From: Coffea arabica
Lineage: Eukaryota > Streptophyta > Magnoliopsida > Gentianales > Rubiaceae
DNA: 64,000 bases
Assembly (NCBI RefSeq): GCF_036785885.1
Contig: NC_092312.1
Span: 25,996,001-26,060,000, forward strand
Direction of reading: 5' to 3'
Of this stretch, positions 1 to 14,600 are shown one piece after another. Both the position numbers and the translations under genes were made by a program. The notes beneath the pieces were generated by a model. That model was not told the origin of the DNA, did not search any database, and saw only the letters and a program-made list of their open reading frames with translations. The number at the start of each line of letters is the position of its first letter. Position 1 is the stretch's first letter.

Positions 1-1443
1 TTGAAAGCGTAATGCTTAATTTTCAACACTTGTGGTTATTCATGGAAAAGATAAACTGTAAAAAGAATAAGAAGAAAATGAGCCAATATATTAAGAGTAG
101 CAATTTGACATTGTATTAGGATGTGTGCTACCATTTTGGGTCAATTGTTAGCAGTATAGATTGTTTTATTTTTGTCGTATTGAATTTGATGCTTAATGTA
201 TGATATTCTAATTGATATTAAATTCTTTTTGTACAAATTGTAACAAAACACATTACAATGATTCCTTTTACTGCTAATGAGTGTAAGCTGATGAACTTCT
301 CTTATTAATTGAAGTCTTATATTTTGCTAAATAAGATATAACAATTGTCAAAAGATGGCAAGAGATTAGCATATGAAGTTTAGAATAGTAGGACATCAAA
401 ATAAGTTAATAAAAGTATTTCTGCCATCAAAATACTACAATGCCATTGAATTACAGCATTCAGACAAGTAAACCAATCGACCATTATTATTGTAACTATT
501 TAATTTACTCTTCAAGTATCGGTGTAAAAGAATTTGGAACATAGTGAACATTATATAAAGACAAGATTTTATGACTTGTGCCTAAAGACTCAAAATCAAT
601 GTTAGGAAATTGTTCAAAAAGACTTGTGGAATAAAGTTTACTATTTTTTATAAGCTAAAATTATTGTTCGGACAAAAAGACTGTGGACTACCGACGGGAT
701 GGGTTTGATTTAAACCTTTATGAAATGTAGATTCATCATATGGTAGTCCATGATTATCAAAGGATTATTAATTTATATTTGAACATGTATATTAACCATT
801 GGATGAGTGCTTCATTTAATTAACTTTAACTCTTCAAACAATTTCAAATTAATTACATTACAATTTGGTTTAATAAAGGCATCTTTGACTATTAAGCTTA
901 TTGATAATGCCTTCAACCCAAAAAGCAACAACTGAAACACTAAAAAGTTAATTATTGAAATTGGAAGAAAATACCCAAATAAAGTACCCTTTACATGACT
1001 TTCAAAAATTAAAAACCGTGGAACTTAAAAAAAAAAAGATTTACTTTTCACTCACCATATTGGTTTTGAGCAAACATAACCATTGGTTCTGTTAGAGAAG
1101 TAGGTTGATAGTGTTGCAATACTTTAAATAGTTAAAACTTCTATTCTTGTAAATAATTTTAGGCGAATGAGTATTTTAGTATGTATCATGAGAACAAATA
1201 CTTACAATATGCAATGCATGTGCTGCTATACTAGTTATATATAAGAATAATTTTCCTTTTCATATATTGTCTGCAAATTTTTCATTTTGTCAAAAAATTC
1301 ACTAGTTTTTCATTGATATACATAGACTTGCTTACTAGACAAAATTGTAGTGCCTTGGAGCTAGACAACACATTAAGATTCAACTGCAATTATATAATTT
1401 TGCTGACATTTTTTCCGTTCTTTTTTAAATACAATTTTGAAAG
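1..1443. other. AT-rich sequence with no recognised gene, upstream of GH1-1 exon 5
   Basis: I looked on the plus strand for the four upstream GH1 exons (signal peptide plus FPPxFIFG, the YEGAAFEDGKGPS block, the RSNGDVADDFYH block and the EDVQLM..FRF block). None is visible here. The stretch is AT-rich and non-coding in appearance. It is either an unusually long intron 4 of GH1-1 or foreign sequence left after loss of its 5' half. Confidence 0.6.
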
Positions 1444-4518
<3,075 letters not shown>

Positions 4519-4719
4519 AGAATACGTACTAGATTTTCTTCTTAAGCATGTCTTTGAAAGAGAGTATGCCCCAAAGTCAATGAACTTTTAGGGTTTAATA
4601 TGGAATTGAATTATTTATATTATAATAAATGACATCTTTATTAAATTGATTGTTTATATACTTATATTTATATGATAAAATCCTTAGCATAAATCTAATC
4701 AATGAAATCATAAGAAGTT

Positions 4720-4906
4720 TTTTTGACGGTTCGACTGGCGAAGGTATTGCCTTGTATTATCTCACCTCAACAAAGTGGTTTCGTTAAGGGGAGGCAGATT
4801 TTCGACAATTTCCTGTTAGCTCAGGAGATAGTATCAAATATTGGAAAGTCTACTAGAGGGGGTAACATTGTCTTAAAGCTAGACATGACCAAAACGTATG
4901 ATAGGG
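4720..4906 (+). pseudogene. LINE reverse-transcriptase fragment
   Basis: About 60 codons match the RT domain of plant L1-like LINEs: a block like IISPQQSGFVKGRQIFDN, then LLAQEIV, GGNIVLKLDM and YDR. The full LINE in this window has the equivalent residues encoded at about 13230-13400 (IISPNQSGFVRGR, GGNVVFKLDM, AYDR). The similarity stops at 4906, exactly where the long inverted repeat begins. A continuation reading SWKVV appears to the right of that repeat, at about 8788-8810. So one LINE fragment was split by the insertion. Not functional. Confidence 0.75.
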
Positions 4907-6117
4907 TCTTTGGTGAGAGAATTCGGTGGCACATGCTTCTGAAGTAAAAAGAAGGATAATATGATTTATTGTCAAGTCAAAACAATATTTCTTTTGACTT
5001 TCTTAAAAATTTTGAGATTTTTGGAATCATGAGGGGAGAAAAAGAGAACTTTCCATTAGCTTTTATGCAGAACAAGAGGGAGAAGTCAAGAGGAGACGTA
5101 GCTAGCATTCTTGCTGGTAGACATTTTTCTCTCTATCTAGAAAAACTTGCAAAGAGCACTTGGAGATTTCATCTTGTAATCATCTAGTGCAAGTCATAGC
5201 AGAAATTGGAGGGTTTCACCATTAACTTGGCTAAGCTTTTCTTTATCCTTCTTGTACTTGTAACTTGTCATGTTTTCCATCAATGAAGTTATTAATTTGA
5301 TTGTTATATCATCCATGAATAGCTAAATTTCTATATCTAGGAAGTAGATGAAACTTATGGCCAAGTGATATAAATTGAATGTGATTTACACTTGTGATAT
5401 CTTGTAGTAACTTGTTTACTTGTGTATGCTTGATTACTTGTTATTATTTGATCACCAATAGCAGGTTTGTAGTTGTATTACTCATTGAGAAATGGTAAAA
5501 ACAATGGAATAACATCAGTAGAACTTGAGTTGTAAGTTCATGAAAATAGAAATACATTCAAGTGGTTGAAATCTGCATTTCATGCATGAACAAGAACAGA
5601 GTTAGTTATTTGCCAAGAGATTAGGAAAAACTAAACTGTTCTAAACCATTATTATCATGAAAATGAGATTTTGGTATTTTGGGAAATGACTCCCTAGTTA
5701 AACAAGAGTAGTAACAAGTGTTAAATTTATTCATTTGGATCTTTTGTGTCATAAGTGGAATCTACATCCCTATATTCAAGTTTTTAGTGAAATTTTTCCA
5801 TTTGTATCTTGCATTTATTAAATCAGATTTGTAAGCAGTAGCTTTACAATTTTCTTGCTCAATTTTATTGTAAGTCTAAATAATAGAGGAAATAAGGACC
5901 TAGTACTTGTAGACATTGCTCCTCGTGAAATCGACCCGATACATGCCCTAAACTACTAATTTGACCTGTATACATGCAGTCGAATGGGTGTAAATCGAAT
6001 TTTAACTTGTACGTATATTAAAAACCCGTCAAAAGCTTTACTAATTAATAAGACAATAACATATAGCTGAACTGCTGAACAATATTACTCAATTGATTTC
6101 TAGCAATTTGTCTTATT
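4907..6117 (+). repeat. Left arm of the long inverted repeat
   Basis: The reverse complement of 7577-8787 matches this arm essentially end to end with only scattered substitutions, for example G/A in the 72-codon frame (AGRH against ASRH). The inner end is CAATTTGTCTTATT at 6117. Confidence 0.85.
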
Positions 6118-7576
6118 CAGGACCAAATAGGACGAATTGGAAAATTATTTCATCTCTACGAATGAAAAAATAATAATAATTTACCTCCAGTTAGAGGTCT
6201 GAAACATTAAGTAAATCTTATATACATTGATAGTGTATACACTATCACCGTTGGATGCATGACACGTATGCAAAATTTGAGTTTCAAATTCGAATTTGAA
6301 TTATATTTCATGCATCCAATAATGAAAGTGTATACACAGTTAATTTATAGAAAATTAATCATAATAATTTACCTCCAGTTGGAAGTATGAAACATTGAGG
6401 TTCTACAGGTTCGCCTGTGCAAGCCATACAGGGATGTCAATGTATGAACTACCATACCATCTTATAGCATTGTCAGTTTTAATTATTATCTTCATGCAAT
6501 AGCCAGCTAACATCTAATTCCCATTTAAAATAATTTGAATATTCACCTTTTATTTAGCTTTGTCATCAATCAATTGGTGGGCTAATTTGCCACTGACTCA
6601 AGTACATGCACTAACAAGTACAGAACTTGTCGAAAAGGACTAATTTGCTTTCATTTTTTGGCCTAACACTAGGCTTGAAGCATTAAAGGAGGCTTAGTAA
6701 CAAATTAACTATTTCCACGTGAAATCTGCATTTGCAATGGATTCACTCAATTTTCTGAAACTCCCAAAATAGATTTATGCTTTACATGTGAAACACGAGT
6801 GTAACAATGAAGTCTCTTTACCATGTGAACCGGCTAAAACAATTCAATTCATTAGTCGAAAAAATTGTGTTTCACGTCCCAAAATGTAAAAAAATCTCCA
6901 TATTCATTGTCCTACTAAATTTCGGGTTCTTTGTACTATTGAGTACTATTTTCTGTTCTTAATATGTTCATCAAGTAGATTCTGCTCTTTATTCAGTATA
7001 TACCCCCTGTTCTTTGTTGATTCATCAACATATCCTTCTACAAATTGGCTAGATTTAACTAAAGTCAACATTTAAATTAATGGTCAAAATATTTAGACTT
7101 GCAACTACATGCATGTGTACTTATGATTGTTTCAAATTTTCCTTTTGAGTTTTTCTCTTAAACAAAAACCTTGTTGAAGTATAAAATACAGTTTAAGGTG
7201 GCGTTTGGTAAGAGGGTATGGGAATCGAGAATCGGAATCAAGTCCACGCAACTATCTTAAGTTTTTTCTCTCAAGTTTTTTCTCAAAAAACTTACAAGAC
7301 AAGTTGTGTATCGATTAATCTTACTAGCAAATGTTTAATGAGTATTTATATACAAATAAATTGTTCATATCCTAATGAAAATCTAAAACCAGTTTTCAAT
7401 AAGATTTAACTTACTTATTCTAATGTAACTCTTATATTTGGAAGACTTATGCTTATTTCTTTATAAGTCCCTCAAGTTTAATTTGTCTCATACACTAAAC
7501 TACAAGTTATAAAAACTTATTTTGGAAGTCTCTACTTGAAATTCTTTTAATCCAATTAAAGAAGTTCTTTTAATCC
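6118..7576. other. Spacer of the long inverted repeat
   Basis: AT-rich, with no coding frame I would trust. It contains a MITE at about 6211-6352 bracketed by two copies of a 30-odd-base sequence beginning TTTACCTCCAGTT (about 6179 and 6369). A GGTGGCGTTTGGTA motif typical of TIR element ends lies near 7197. Confidence 0.5.
6211..6352. mobile_element. Small MITE with inverted GTGTATACAC-type ends
   Basis: The left end has TTATATACATTGATAGTGTATACAC and the right end the inverted AAGTGTATACACAGTTAATTTATA. The interior has GGATGCATGACACGTATG. A related copy is in GH1-2 intron 5 (37092-37217). No coding capacity. Confidence 0.6.
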
Positions 7577-8787
7577 AATAAGACAAATTGCTAGAAATCA
7601 ATTGAGTAATATTGTTCAGCAGTTCAGCTATATGTTATTGTCTTATTAATTAGTAAAGTTTTTGACGGGTTTTTAATATACGTACAAGTTAAAATCCGAT
7701 TTACACCCGTTTGACTGCAAATATATAGGTCAAATTAGTAGTTTAGGGCATGTATCAAGTCGGTCCCACGAGGAGCAATGTCTACAAGTACTAGGTCCTT
7801 ATTTCCTCTATTATTTAGACTTACAATAAAATTGAGCAAGAAAATTGTAAAGCTACTGCATACAAATTTGATTTAATAAATGCAAGATACAAATGGAAAA
7901 ATTTCACTAAAAACTTGAATCTAGGAATGTAGATTCCACTTATGACACAAAAGATCCAAATGAATAATGTTAACACTTGTTACTACTCTTGTTTAACTAG
8001 GGAGTCATTTCCCAAAATACCAAAATCTCATTCTCATGATAATAATGGTTTAGAACAGTTTAGTTTTTCCTAATCTCTTGGCAAATAACTAACTCTATTC
8101 TTGTTCATGCTTGAAATGCAGATTTCAACCACTTGAATGTATTTCTATTTTCATGAACTTACAACTCAAGTTCTACTTATGTTATTTCATTGTTTTTACC
8201 ATTTCTCAATGAGTAATACAACTACAAACCTGCTATTGGTGATCAAACAACAACAAGTAATCAAGCATACACAAGTAGACAAGTTACTACAAGATATCAC
8301 AAGTGTAAATCACATTCAATTTATATCATTTGGCCATAAGTTTCATCTACTCCCTAGATATAGAAATTTAGCTATTCATGGATGATATAACAATCAAATT
8401 AATAACTTCATTGATGGAAAACATGACAAGTTACAAGTACAAGAAGGATAAAGAAAAGCTTAGCCAAGTTAATGGTGAAACCCTCCAATTTCTGCTATGA
8501 CTTGCACTAGATGATTACAAGATGAAGTCTCCAAGTGCTCCTTGCATGTTTTTCTAGATAGAGAGAAAAATGTCTACTAGCAAGAATGCTAGCTACGTCT
8601 CCTCTTGACTTCTCCCTCTTGTTCTGCATAAAAGCTAATGGAAAATTCTCTTTTTCTCCCCTCATGATTCCAAAAATCTCAAAATTTTTAAGAAAGTCAA
8701 AAGAAATATTGTTTTGACTTGACAATAAATCATATTATCCTTCTTTTTGCTTCAGAAGCATGTGCCACCGAATTCTCTCACCAAAGA
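7577..8787 (-). repeat. Right arm of the long inverted repeat
   Basis: This is the inverted copy of 4907-6117, of the same length. The inner end is AATAAGACAAATTG, and the outer end CTCTCACCAAAGA abuts the resumed LINE fragment. Confidence 0.85.
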
Positions 8788-8850
8788 TAGCTGGAAAGTA
8801 GTATGAAAAGGTAAGAAAACTAGTTGTGCCACTTGCAAAGGAGAGAGGCA

Positions 8851-8983
8851 GATCGGATCAAGGCTGATCCGAGGCTTTTTCACATGAATCCGAGCTCGGA
8901 TCGACTAACCTCGGATTCACCAATCCAGAAGTACAGACGAGGGCTCGGATCCTCTTGTTGCACACGAATCCGAGCTCGGATCC
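8851..8983. repeat. Cluster of GATCCGAGCTCGGATC-like palindromes, copy 1
   Basis: Within about 130 bases there are several full or half palindromes around GAATCCGAGCTCGGATC, together with AGACGAGGGCTCGGATCC. A related cluster lies at 19074-19184, including the shared ACAGACGAG..CTCGGATCC. Both lie in gypsy-type debris, so this is probably part of a retroelement untranslated region. Confidence 0.6.
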
Positions 8984-8989
8984 CTTTTA

Positions 8990-9825
8990 TCAATTTCCAG
9001 ATTTTCAATTCCTTCCATTTTTTCTTCATTTTTGCTCCTAGTTTCTTTTGTACCTTATCCTCCAAATGATCCTTGTTTTTTCTTTATCTCGTACATGAAG
9101 TTCACATAGCAATATCCTTCAAAATATCAAGATTGAAGCATTAATCGACTCATTTAACAAGTTTTGATTATTCAAACAACACTTAAGCAATTTGCAACCA
9201 AAAGAGTTCAAATATGACTTTAATCTTCTCAAAACATAACAAAAGATCATACCAAACTTGTACAAAATGTACGTTAAATATTCACTTATCAAATTCCCCG
9301 CAATTCATACATAATCAACTTCAATGATTCAAGAGATGAAACAATATATGTACTTTTGTCAAATTTAATTTCTCAAAACTTAGAAACCAATCATTATGCC
9401 TTTATTCAGATTACACTAAATTCTCATAATATCAAGTTAAAGAAAGATAATTTTACCCTAATTTTACTAAATTCAACTTAAATTTCTCATCCTAACCTAA
9501 TTTCACTAATAAGCAATTCACATAGTCAATTTATAGCCTTCCTCATCCTATGACCATTTTTTTTCAAAATTTAACAACTAAGAGGGAATTATTCACACTT
9601 CATTTTACTTAAATAGTGAAAATGCCTTTTTATGCGAAAATCGACACTTTTAGGTGAAGATCTCCGATTACTCAACATATCACTTTTTCAAGTTGTTATG
9701 CATGCTCTTAACTCAAGCACTTTTTGATGCGAAAATTAACATTTTTAGATGTCAATCCCCGATTACTCGGCACAAGAATTATTGGAGTAAAACAAATATT
9801 ATTATTATTATTTTTATAACACAAT
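8990..9825 (-). mobile_element. Gypsy-type non-coding debris left of the LINE insertion
   Basis: No gene. It carries the motif TGATGCGAAAAT(C/T)(G/A)ACA followed by CCGATTACTC twice (about 9635 and 9727). The same motif is in the internal part of the LTR element at 21351-22406 (about 21867). I infer a 3' untranslated part of an Athila/Tat-like gypsy element on the minus strand. The LINE inserted at its right side. LTR borders could not be set. Confidence 0.45.
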
Positions 9826-9840
9826 AACTAGATATTCCCT
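9826..9840 (+). repeat. Left target-site duplication of the LINE
   Basis: AACTAGATATTCCCT is repeated exactly at 15832-15846, directly after the poly-A tail. Confidence 0.92.
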
Positions 9841-10081
9841 GAATAAAGGTTTGAGTTGCATATAATGATTACTAGTAAAAGAAAGAGTGCAAAGGAGAAT
9901 CTGAAGTTAGTGGATGTGTCCTTCATAGGGTTCATGATTTCAACAAATCATTGTTTTGTCCTATAACAATTGTTCTCCATAATAGTTAGTTAGTTAGAAT
10001 TTTATTATGCCAAAATAACGCATCTCTTATTCTCTGCAGACTTGTTTGGTAAGTTAGGGTTTGGCGTTGGGTTTGGCCGTC

Positions 10082-11649
10082 ATGGCCGCTGGTCCTTCCT
10101 CTTCGGGGGAGAGTGTGCCGCCGCTGGGCTCTGGTGGTCAGAGGACATTCGCTGATGTTGTTTCGGCCAAGGCTGACAAGGGTTTTCAATCCAAGTCGTT
10201 CGCTTCCCTAGACACGGCCTCACGGATTCAGGCTGCAGTCTCCACTCACAGGGGGGAGCCGGCAGTGACGTTTGCTATGGAGGACATCGTGCGTATGGCT
10301 TCTCCTTTTCAATATGCGTTGGTGGGGAAGTTTTCTCGTGGTCGCCCGTTGATGGAGGGGATTAGGAAGTTCTTCCAAACACTAGATTTAAAGGACGAAT
10401 GCTCATTGGGGTTGCTGGATCGCCGGCACATACTGATTCGCCTGACGAATGAAGCGGATTATTTTCGGGTATGGGCCAGGAGTATTTGGTACATACAGGA
10501 GGTCCCCATGAGGGTGTTTAAATGGTCGATAGATTTCCACGTTGATAGAGAGTCGTCGGTTGTTCCGGTTTGGTTTGCGCTTCCAAAGTTACCTGTGCAC
10601 TTGTTTCACAAGGAATGCTTGTATCCTATTATCTCGTGTTTGGGTAGCCCGTTGTGTGTGGATGCTGCGACGGCAAAGGGGACAAGACCCAATGTCGCTC
10701 GGGTATGTATTGAAGTGGACTTGATGAGAGAGTTGCCGAACCGGGTTTGGATTGCATTTGGAGATCGGCTGGGTTTCTGGCAGGAGCTAATCCCAGAGAA
10801 TTTGCCTAAGTATTGTGGCCATTGCCTACACCAGGGCCACTCGGTGGATGAATGTAGGGTGAAGAACCCAGAGTTGAAGGTGGTGCACTGGTGCGGCCAC
10901 GGAGGGATAGGCGAGAGATGGAGAAGGCCAATGGTCCATCGGCGGGGGACAGAGATGGGTCACGAAAGGCCGGGAGAGGGCGGGAGTTTCGGCTGAATGA
11001 GGGTGATGTGGCGGGTCAGCAGGCTCCATCTGCTCTTGATGAGGCAAAGCAAGGGGTGGCGATAAGTTCCGACGTGGCATCTGGGATTCGGTCGGAGGTC
11101 CGTCAGCAGAGGGCAGAGTATGTGGAAAAGGCTCACGCCTCTGGTGGGGCGTCTTTGGATCCTCCGCGGCTTCTGATGGCTGAGGAGCAGGATGCGAGCG
11201 GCACTCGGGAGGTCGGGCAGGTCTTGGAGGAAGGCGAGCTGTCAGTCGGCTGTCTTGTGGTGGAGGAGGTTATCCAGGATGCTGCAGAAAAGGAGATCGA
11301 AAGGATTGCTGGTTTGGTTTGTGATGAAGAGGCGCGGTTGGAAGATGTTGTGGAAGAAGATGATGGGGGATTGGCAGAGCATGCACGGCTGCTGCCCACC
11401 GCGGGGGAGTATGTGCTGGCAGCAGGAGGTCTATCCCCACGGGGAACGGCGCTGGTGGAGTCTGCATTGGTGGAGGAGGTTGGTAGGCTCGAGGTAGTAC
11501 TGGAGCAGCCCCAGCAGATTCAGGATGATTCATTTCACGGGGTCACAGGCAAGCTGAAAGGTGTCCGCGCGACGTTTCCCTCTGATGGAGCTCTGCGCTC
11601 TACGGTAAGGGCTTCTCAAAATTCTGCTCTCCTTTTACCTCATGATTAA
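10082..11649 (+). pseudogene. LINE ORF1 (DUF4283-type domain plus CCHC zinc knuckle), frameshifted
   Basis: This is the nucleic-acid-binding ORF1 protein of a plant L1-like LINE. The first ATG is at 10082, following an in-frame TTG at 10061. The first frame runs to a stop at 10996. It carries a DUF4283-like region (VGKFSRGRPLMEGIRKFF, then a LPKLPVHLF-type core) and a CX2CX4HX4C knuckle, YCGHCLHQGHSVDEC, at about 10810-10855. A second frame, open from about 10891 to 11649, continues as an acidic, low-complexity tail rich in Glu, Val and Ala. The simplest reading is one protein broken by a one-base indel near 10860-10895. The tail overlaps the ORF2 start by 8 nt (ATGATTAA). Confidence 0.8.
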
Positions 11650-14600
11650 TGCATTGTTCTGGAATATCAGGGGTATGGTTAAATTATCCCATTTTCGTAG
11701 GCTTAGAAAATTAGTTGCTTTTCATAACATTCAACTGCTGGTGGTATGTGAGACGCATGTCGGGATGTCGTTAGCAAAGGAGTTTAGGGTTAGACTGAAA
11801 TTTGATTACGTGATTTCCCATTCTGTGGGGCGGTTGTGGGTGTTCTATAACGCTCCTTTTTGTTGCTCTCTTTTGGGGGAGGGTGCTCAGTTTTTGACAC
11901 TATCAGTTCAACATCCCGGATTGACGAGTTCGGTCTCCTTTTCGGCGGTGCATGCGGCGTCCACAGGGGAGGAACGGCAGGCCCTTTGGGCAGGTTTGCT
12001 CCAGTGCAGACCTTCCCACGGTCCCTGGGTGGTGTGCGGGGATTTCAATGTTGTTGTTGGGGAGGAGGAAAAGAAGGGGGGTCGGCCGTTTACGATTGCG
12101 GAGGCAAATGATTTCGTGACTTTCATGGCCGCCGCTGGATTGGTGGATGGTGGATTTTCAGGCTCACGGTTTACCTGGTGCAATAATCGCCAGGGCCGGG
12201 CTAGGATCTGAAAAAGGTTGGACCGCTTACTGATGAATGTGGAGTGCTTTGATATTGGCTTTTCAATTGGCGTCACTCATTTGGAGCGTCATCCTTCTGA
12301 TCATGCACCATTGCTACTGTCCGTCAGTACAAGGTTGGATGGCAAGCCCCGTTCGTTTCGATTCATCAATGCTTGGGCAGACCGGGAGGATTTCTTGGCG
12401 ACGGTAAGAGAGTCTTGGCAACAAGAGTGTGGTGGGTCTCCGATGCATGTGTTATGTTCTAAGTTACAGAGACTCAAGCGACATCTTCGACTGTGGAACA
12501 AGGGCCGAGTGGGGAATTTCTCGGACAATGTTGCAAAGGCGGAGGGAGAGGTGGGACGGTTGGAGAGAATGTTAGAAGATGGGGGGTCAGAGGGGGTCCA
12601 TTTGGAGCTCCAGCAAGCGCAGGCCTCGTTGAGACGAGCTTTGACCATGGAGGAGTCGTTGTGGAGGCAGCGAGCTCGGGTCAAGTGGTTGGCCTTAGGT
12701 GATCGCAACACTAAATTTTTTCATTCGGTGGTAAAGCAGCGGCGTATGACTTCCATTATCCACCGGATTCAGAAGCCTGATGAGGGTTGGGTTAAGGAAG
12801 ATGCGCTCATTGGCGAGGAGGCGGTGCGTTACTTCTCATCCTTATTCTCACTAGAGGATGTCCCTGGGATGGGGGAAGTCCCTGATGTTATTCCCCGTCT
12901 GGTGTCTATGGAGGATAATGAGCGGCTAGAGGAGGTGCCGGATTTGGAGGAAGTCCGACAGGCAATTTGTCAGATGGATGGAGAGAGTGCTGCAGGTCCG
13001 GACGGTTATTCTGGCCGATTTTTCTCTGCTGTTTGGGAGATAGTAGGGGGTAATGTATACGATGCTGTCCGGAGTTTCTTTTGCGGCGCGAAACTTCCCA
13101 GGAGGATCACTGCGACGTCCATAGTCTTACTGCCTAAGGTGCAACAGCCCAAGGATTTCTCTCAGTTTCGGCCGATTAGTCTTTGCAATTTTGTGAATAA
13201 GATTTTTTCAAAAATCCTGGCTCTTCGACTGGCTCCTATACTGTCTAAAATCATTTCTCCAAATCAGAGCGGGTTTGTGCGGGGTCGTTGCATAGCTGAT
13301 AACTACCTTCTAGCTCAGGAGGTAATTGCAGGAATTAAGCAGAAGGCACGTGGGGGTAATGTAGTTTTTAAGCTTGACATGATGAAGGCTTACGACAGGA
13401 TGATGTGGCCTTTCTTGGTTAAGGTCTTGCGGTCCTTTGGCTTTGGAGAACGCTGGATTGATATGGTCTGGCGGCTTATATCCAATGTTTGGTTCTCCGT
13501 TATTGTCAACGGGTCCCTCTGCGGTTTCTTTAAGTCAGCTCGGGGGCTTCGTCAGGGGGATCCTTTGTCGCCTGCTTTGTTCATTATTGGAGCAGAGGTG
13601 GTCTCCCGGGCGTTAAATCAGCTGGTGCACCAACGGGGGTTCCAAGGCTTCAGAGTTCCAAGAGGGTGCCCGACTATTACCCATTTGGGATATGCGGATG
13701 ACGTTCTAGTGTTTTCAAGTGCGAATGTCACCTCCCTGCGGCTCGTAATGAGGGTTTTGGACGACTATGAGGCGTCCTCTGGCCAGCGGGTGAATAAATC
13801 GAAGAGCTGTTTCTTAGGTCATGCTACCTTGGGGAGATCGAGAAGAACGGTGATTCAGCGGGTTACGGGTTTCAGATCGAGTTCATTTCCTATCAAGTAC
13901 CTAGGTTATCCTTTGTATTATGGCCGCCGCAAGAGAGTGTTTTTTGAGGGGCTATGCCAGGCTGTGGTGCGAAAGGTTGAGTCCTGGGAGAATAAGTTGT
14001 TATCTGCCGGGGGTCGGATTGTTCTGTTGAAGCATGTGCTATCTGCTCTCCCAGTCTTCCTCTTGATGGCTGCATCTCCACCCAAGTCGGTATTTAGGGA
14101 GATTGAAGGGCGGTTCTCAAATTTCCTTTGGGGTGAGTCGGAGTGGGGGCATAAGTGTCATTGGATCAGGTGGCAGGATTTATGTGTGCCAGGGGATGAA
14201 GGGGGCTTGGGGCTGCGACGATTGGAGGATATTCACAGAGCCTTCTCCATCAAGCTTTGGTGGAGCTTCCGTTCGTTGGCCTCTTTATGGGCGACCTTTA
14301 TGAGGGCTAAGTACTGTGCGCAGGTGCATCCTAATTTGGTAAATTGTAATGGGGGTTCACTAATCTGGAGACGGATGGTGACAGTGCGGCAGTTTGCAGA
14401 GCTTCACATTGGTTGGATTGGGCGATCTGGAGGCTTGAATTTCTGGTTTGATAACTGGCTCGGGACAGGTTCTCTGGCCTCTCGGCTGGATAGTGTCTCG
14501 GACCATTTGCTTGTTGATTTCGTGGAGAATGGCCATTGGAACCTTCCACTCTTGCAGCAATGGGTTCCGCACGGGGTTATCAGTGAGATCGTGCGGGTTG

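Larger units (their letters stand above)
4907..8787. mobile_element. 3.9 kb long-inverted-repeat (fold-back) element, unclassified
   Basis: Two arms of about 1,211 bp (4907-6117 and 7577-8787) are near-identical reverse complements separated by about 1.46 kb. The outer ends read CTTTGGTGAGAG and CTCTCACCAAAG. It sits inside a LINE fragment, so it is an insertion. Each arm carries the same 72-codon open frame: 4969-5187 on the plus strand and 8507-8725 on the minus strand. I do not recognise this frame, and it may be incidental. The spacer has no transposase-like frame and holds a small MITE. I could not settle a target-site duplication. Candidates are a non-autonomous transposon with very long TIRs (fold-back or Mutator-like) or an inverted duplication made during repair. 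Transcription across it would yield a hairpin of about 1.2 kb. Confidence 0.75.

Noticed and set aside
4969..5187. 72-codon frame in the inverted-repeat arm (also 8507-8725 on the minus strand) as a gene
   Set aside because: No recognisable motif and no good start context. Identity of the two copies follows from arm duplication, not from coding selection.
11133..11533. Minus-strand Ser/Pro-rich frames within LINE ORF1
   Set aside because: Shadows of the GC-rich sense frame.
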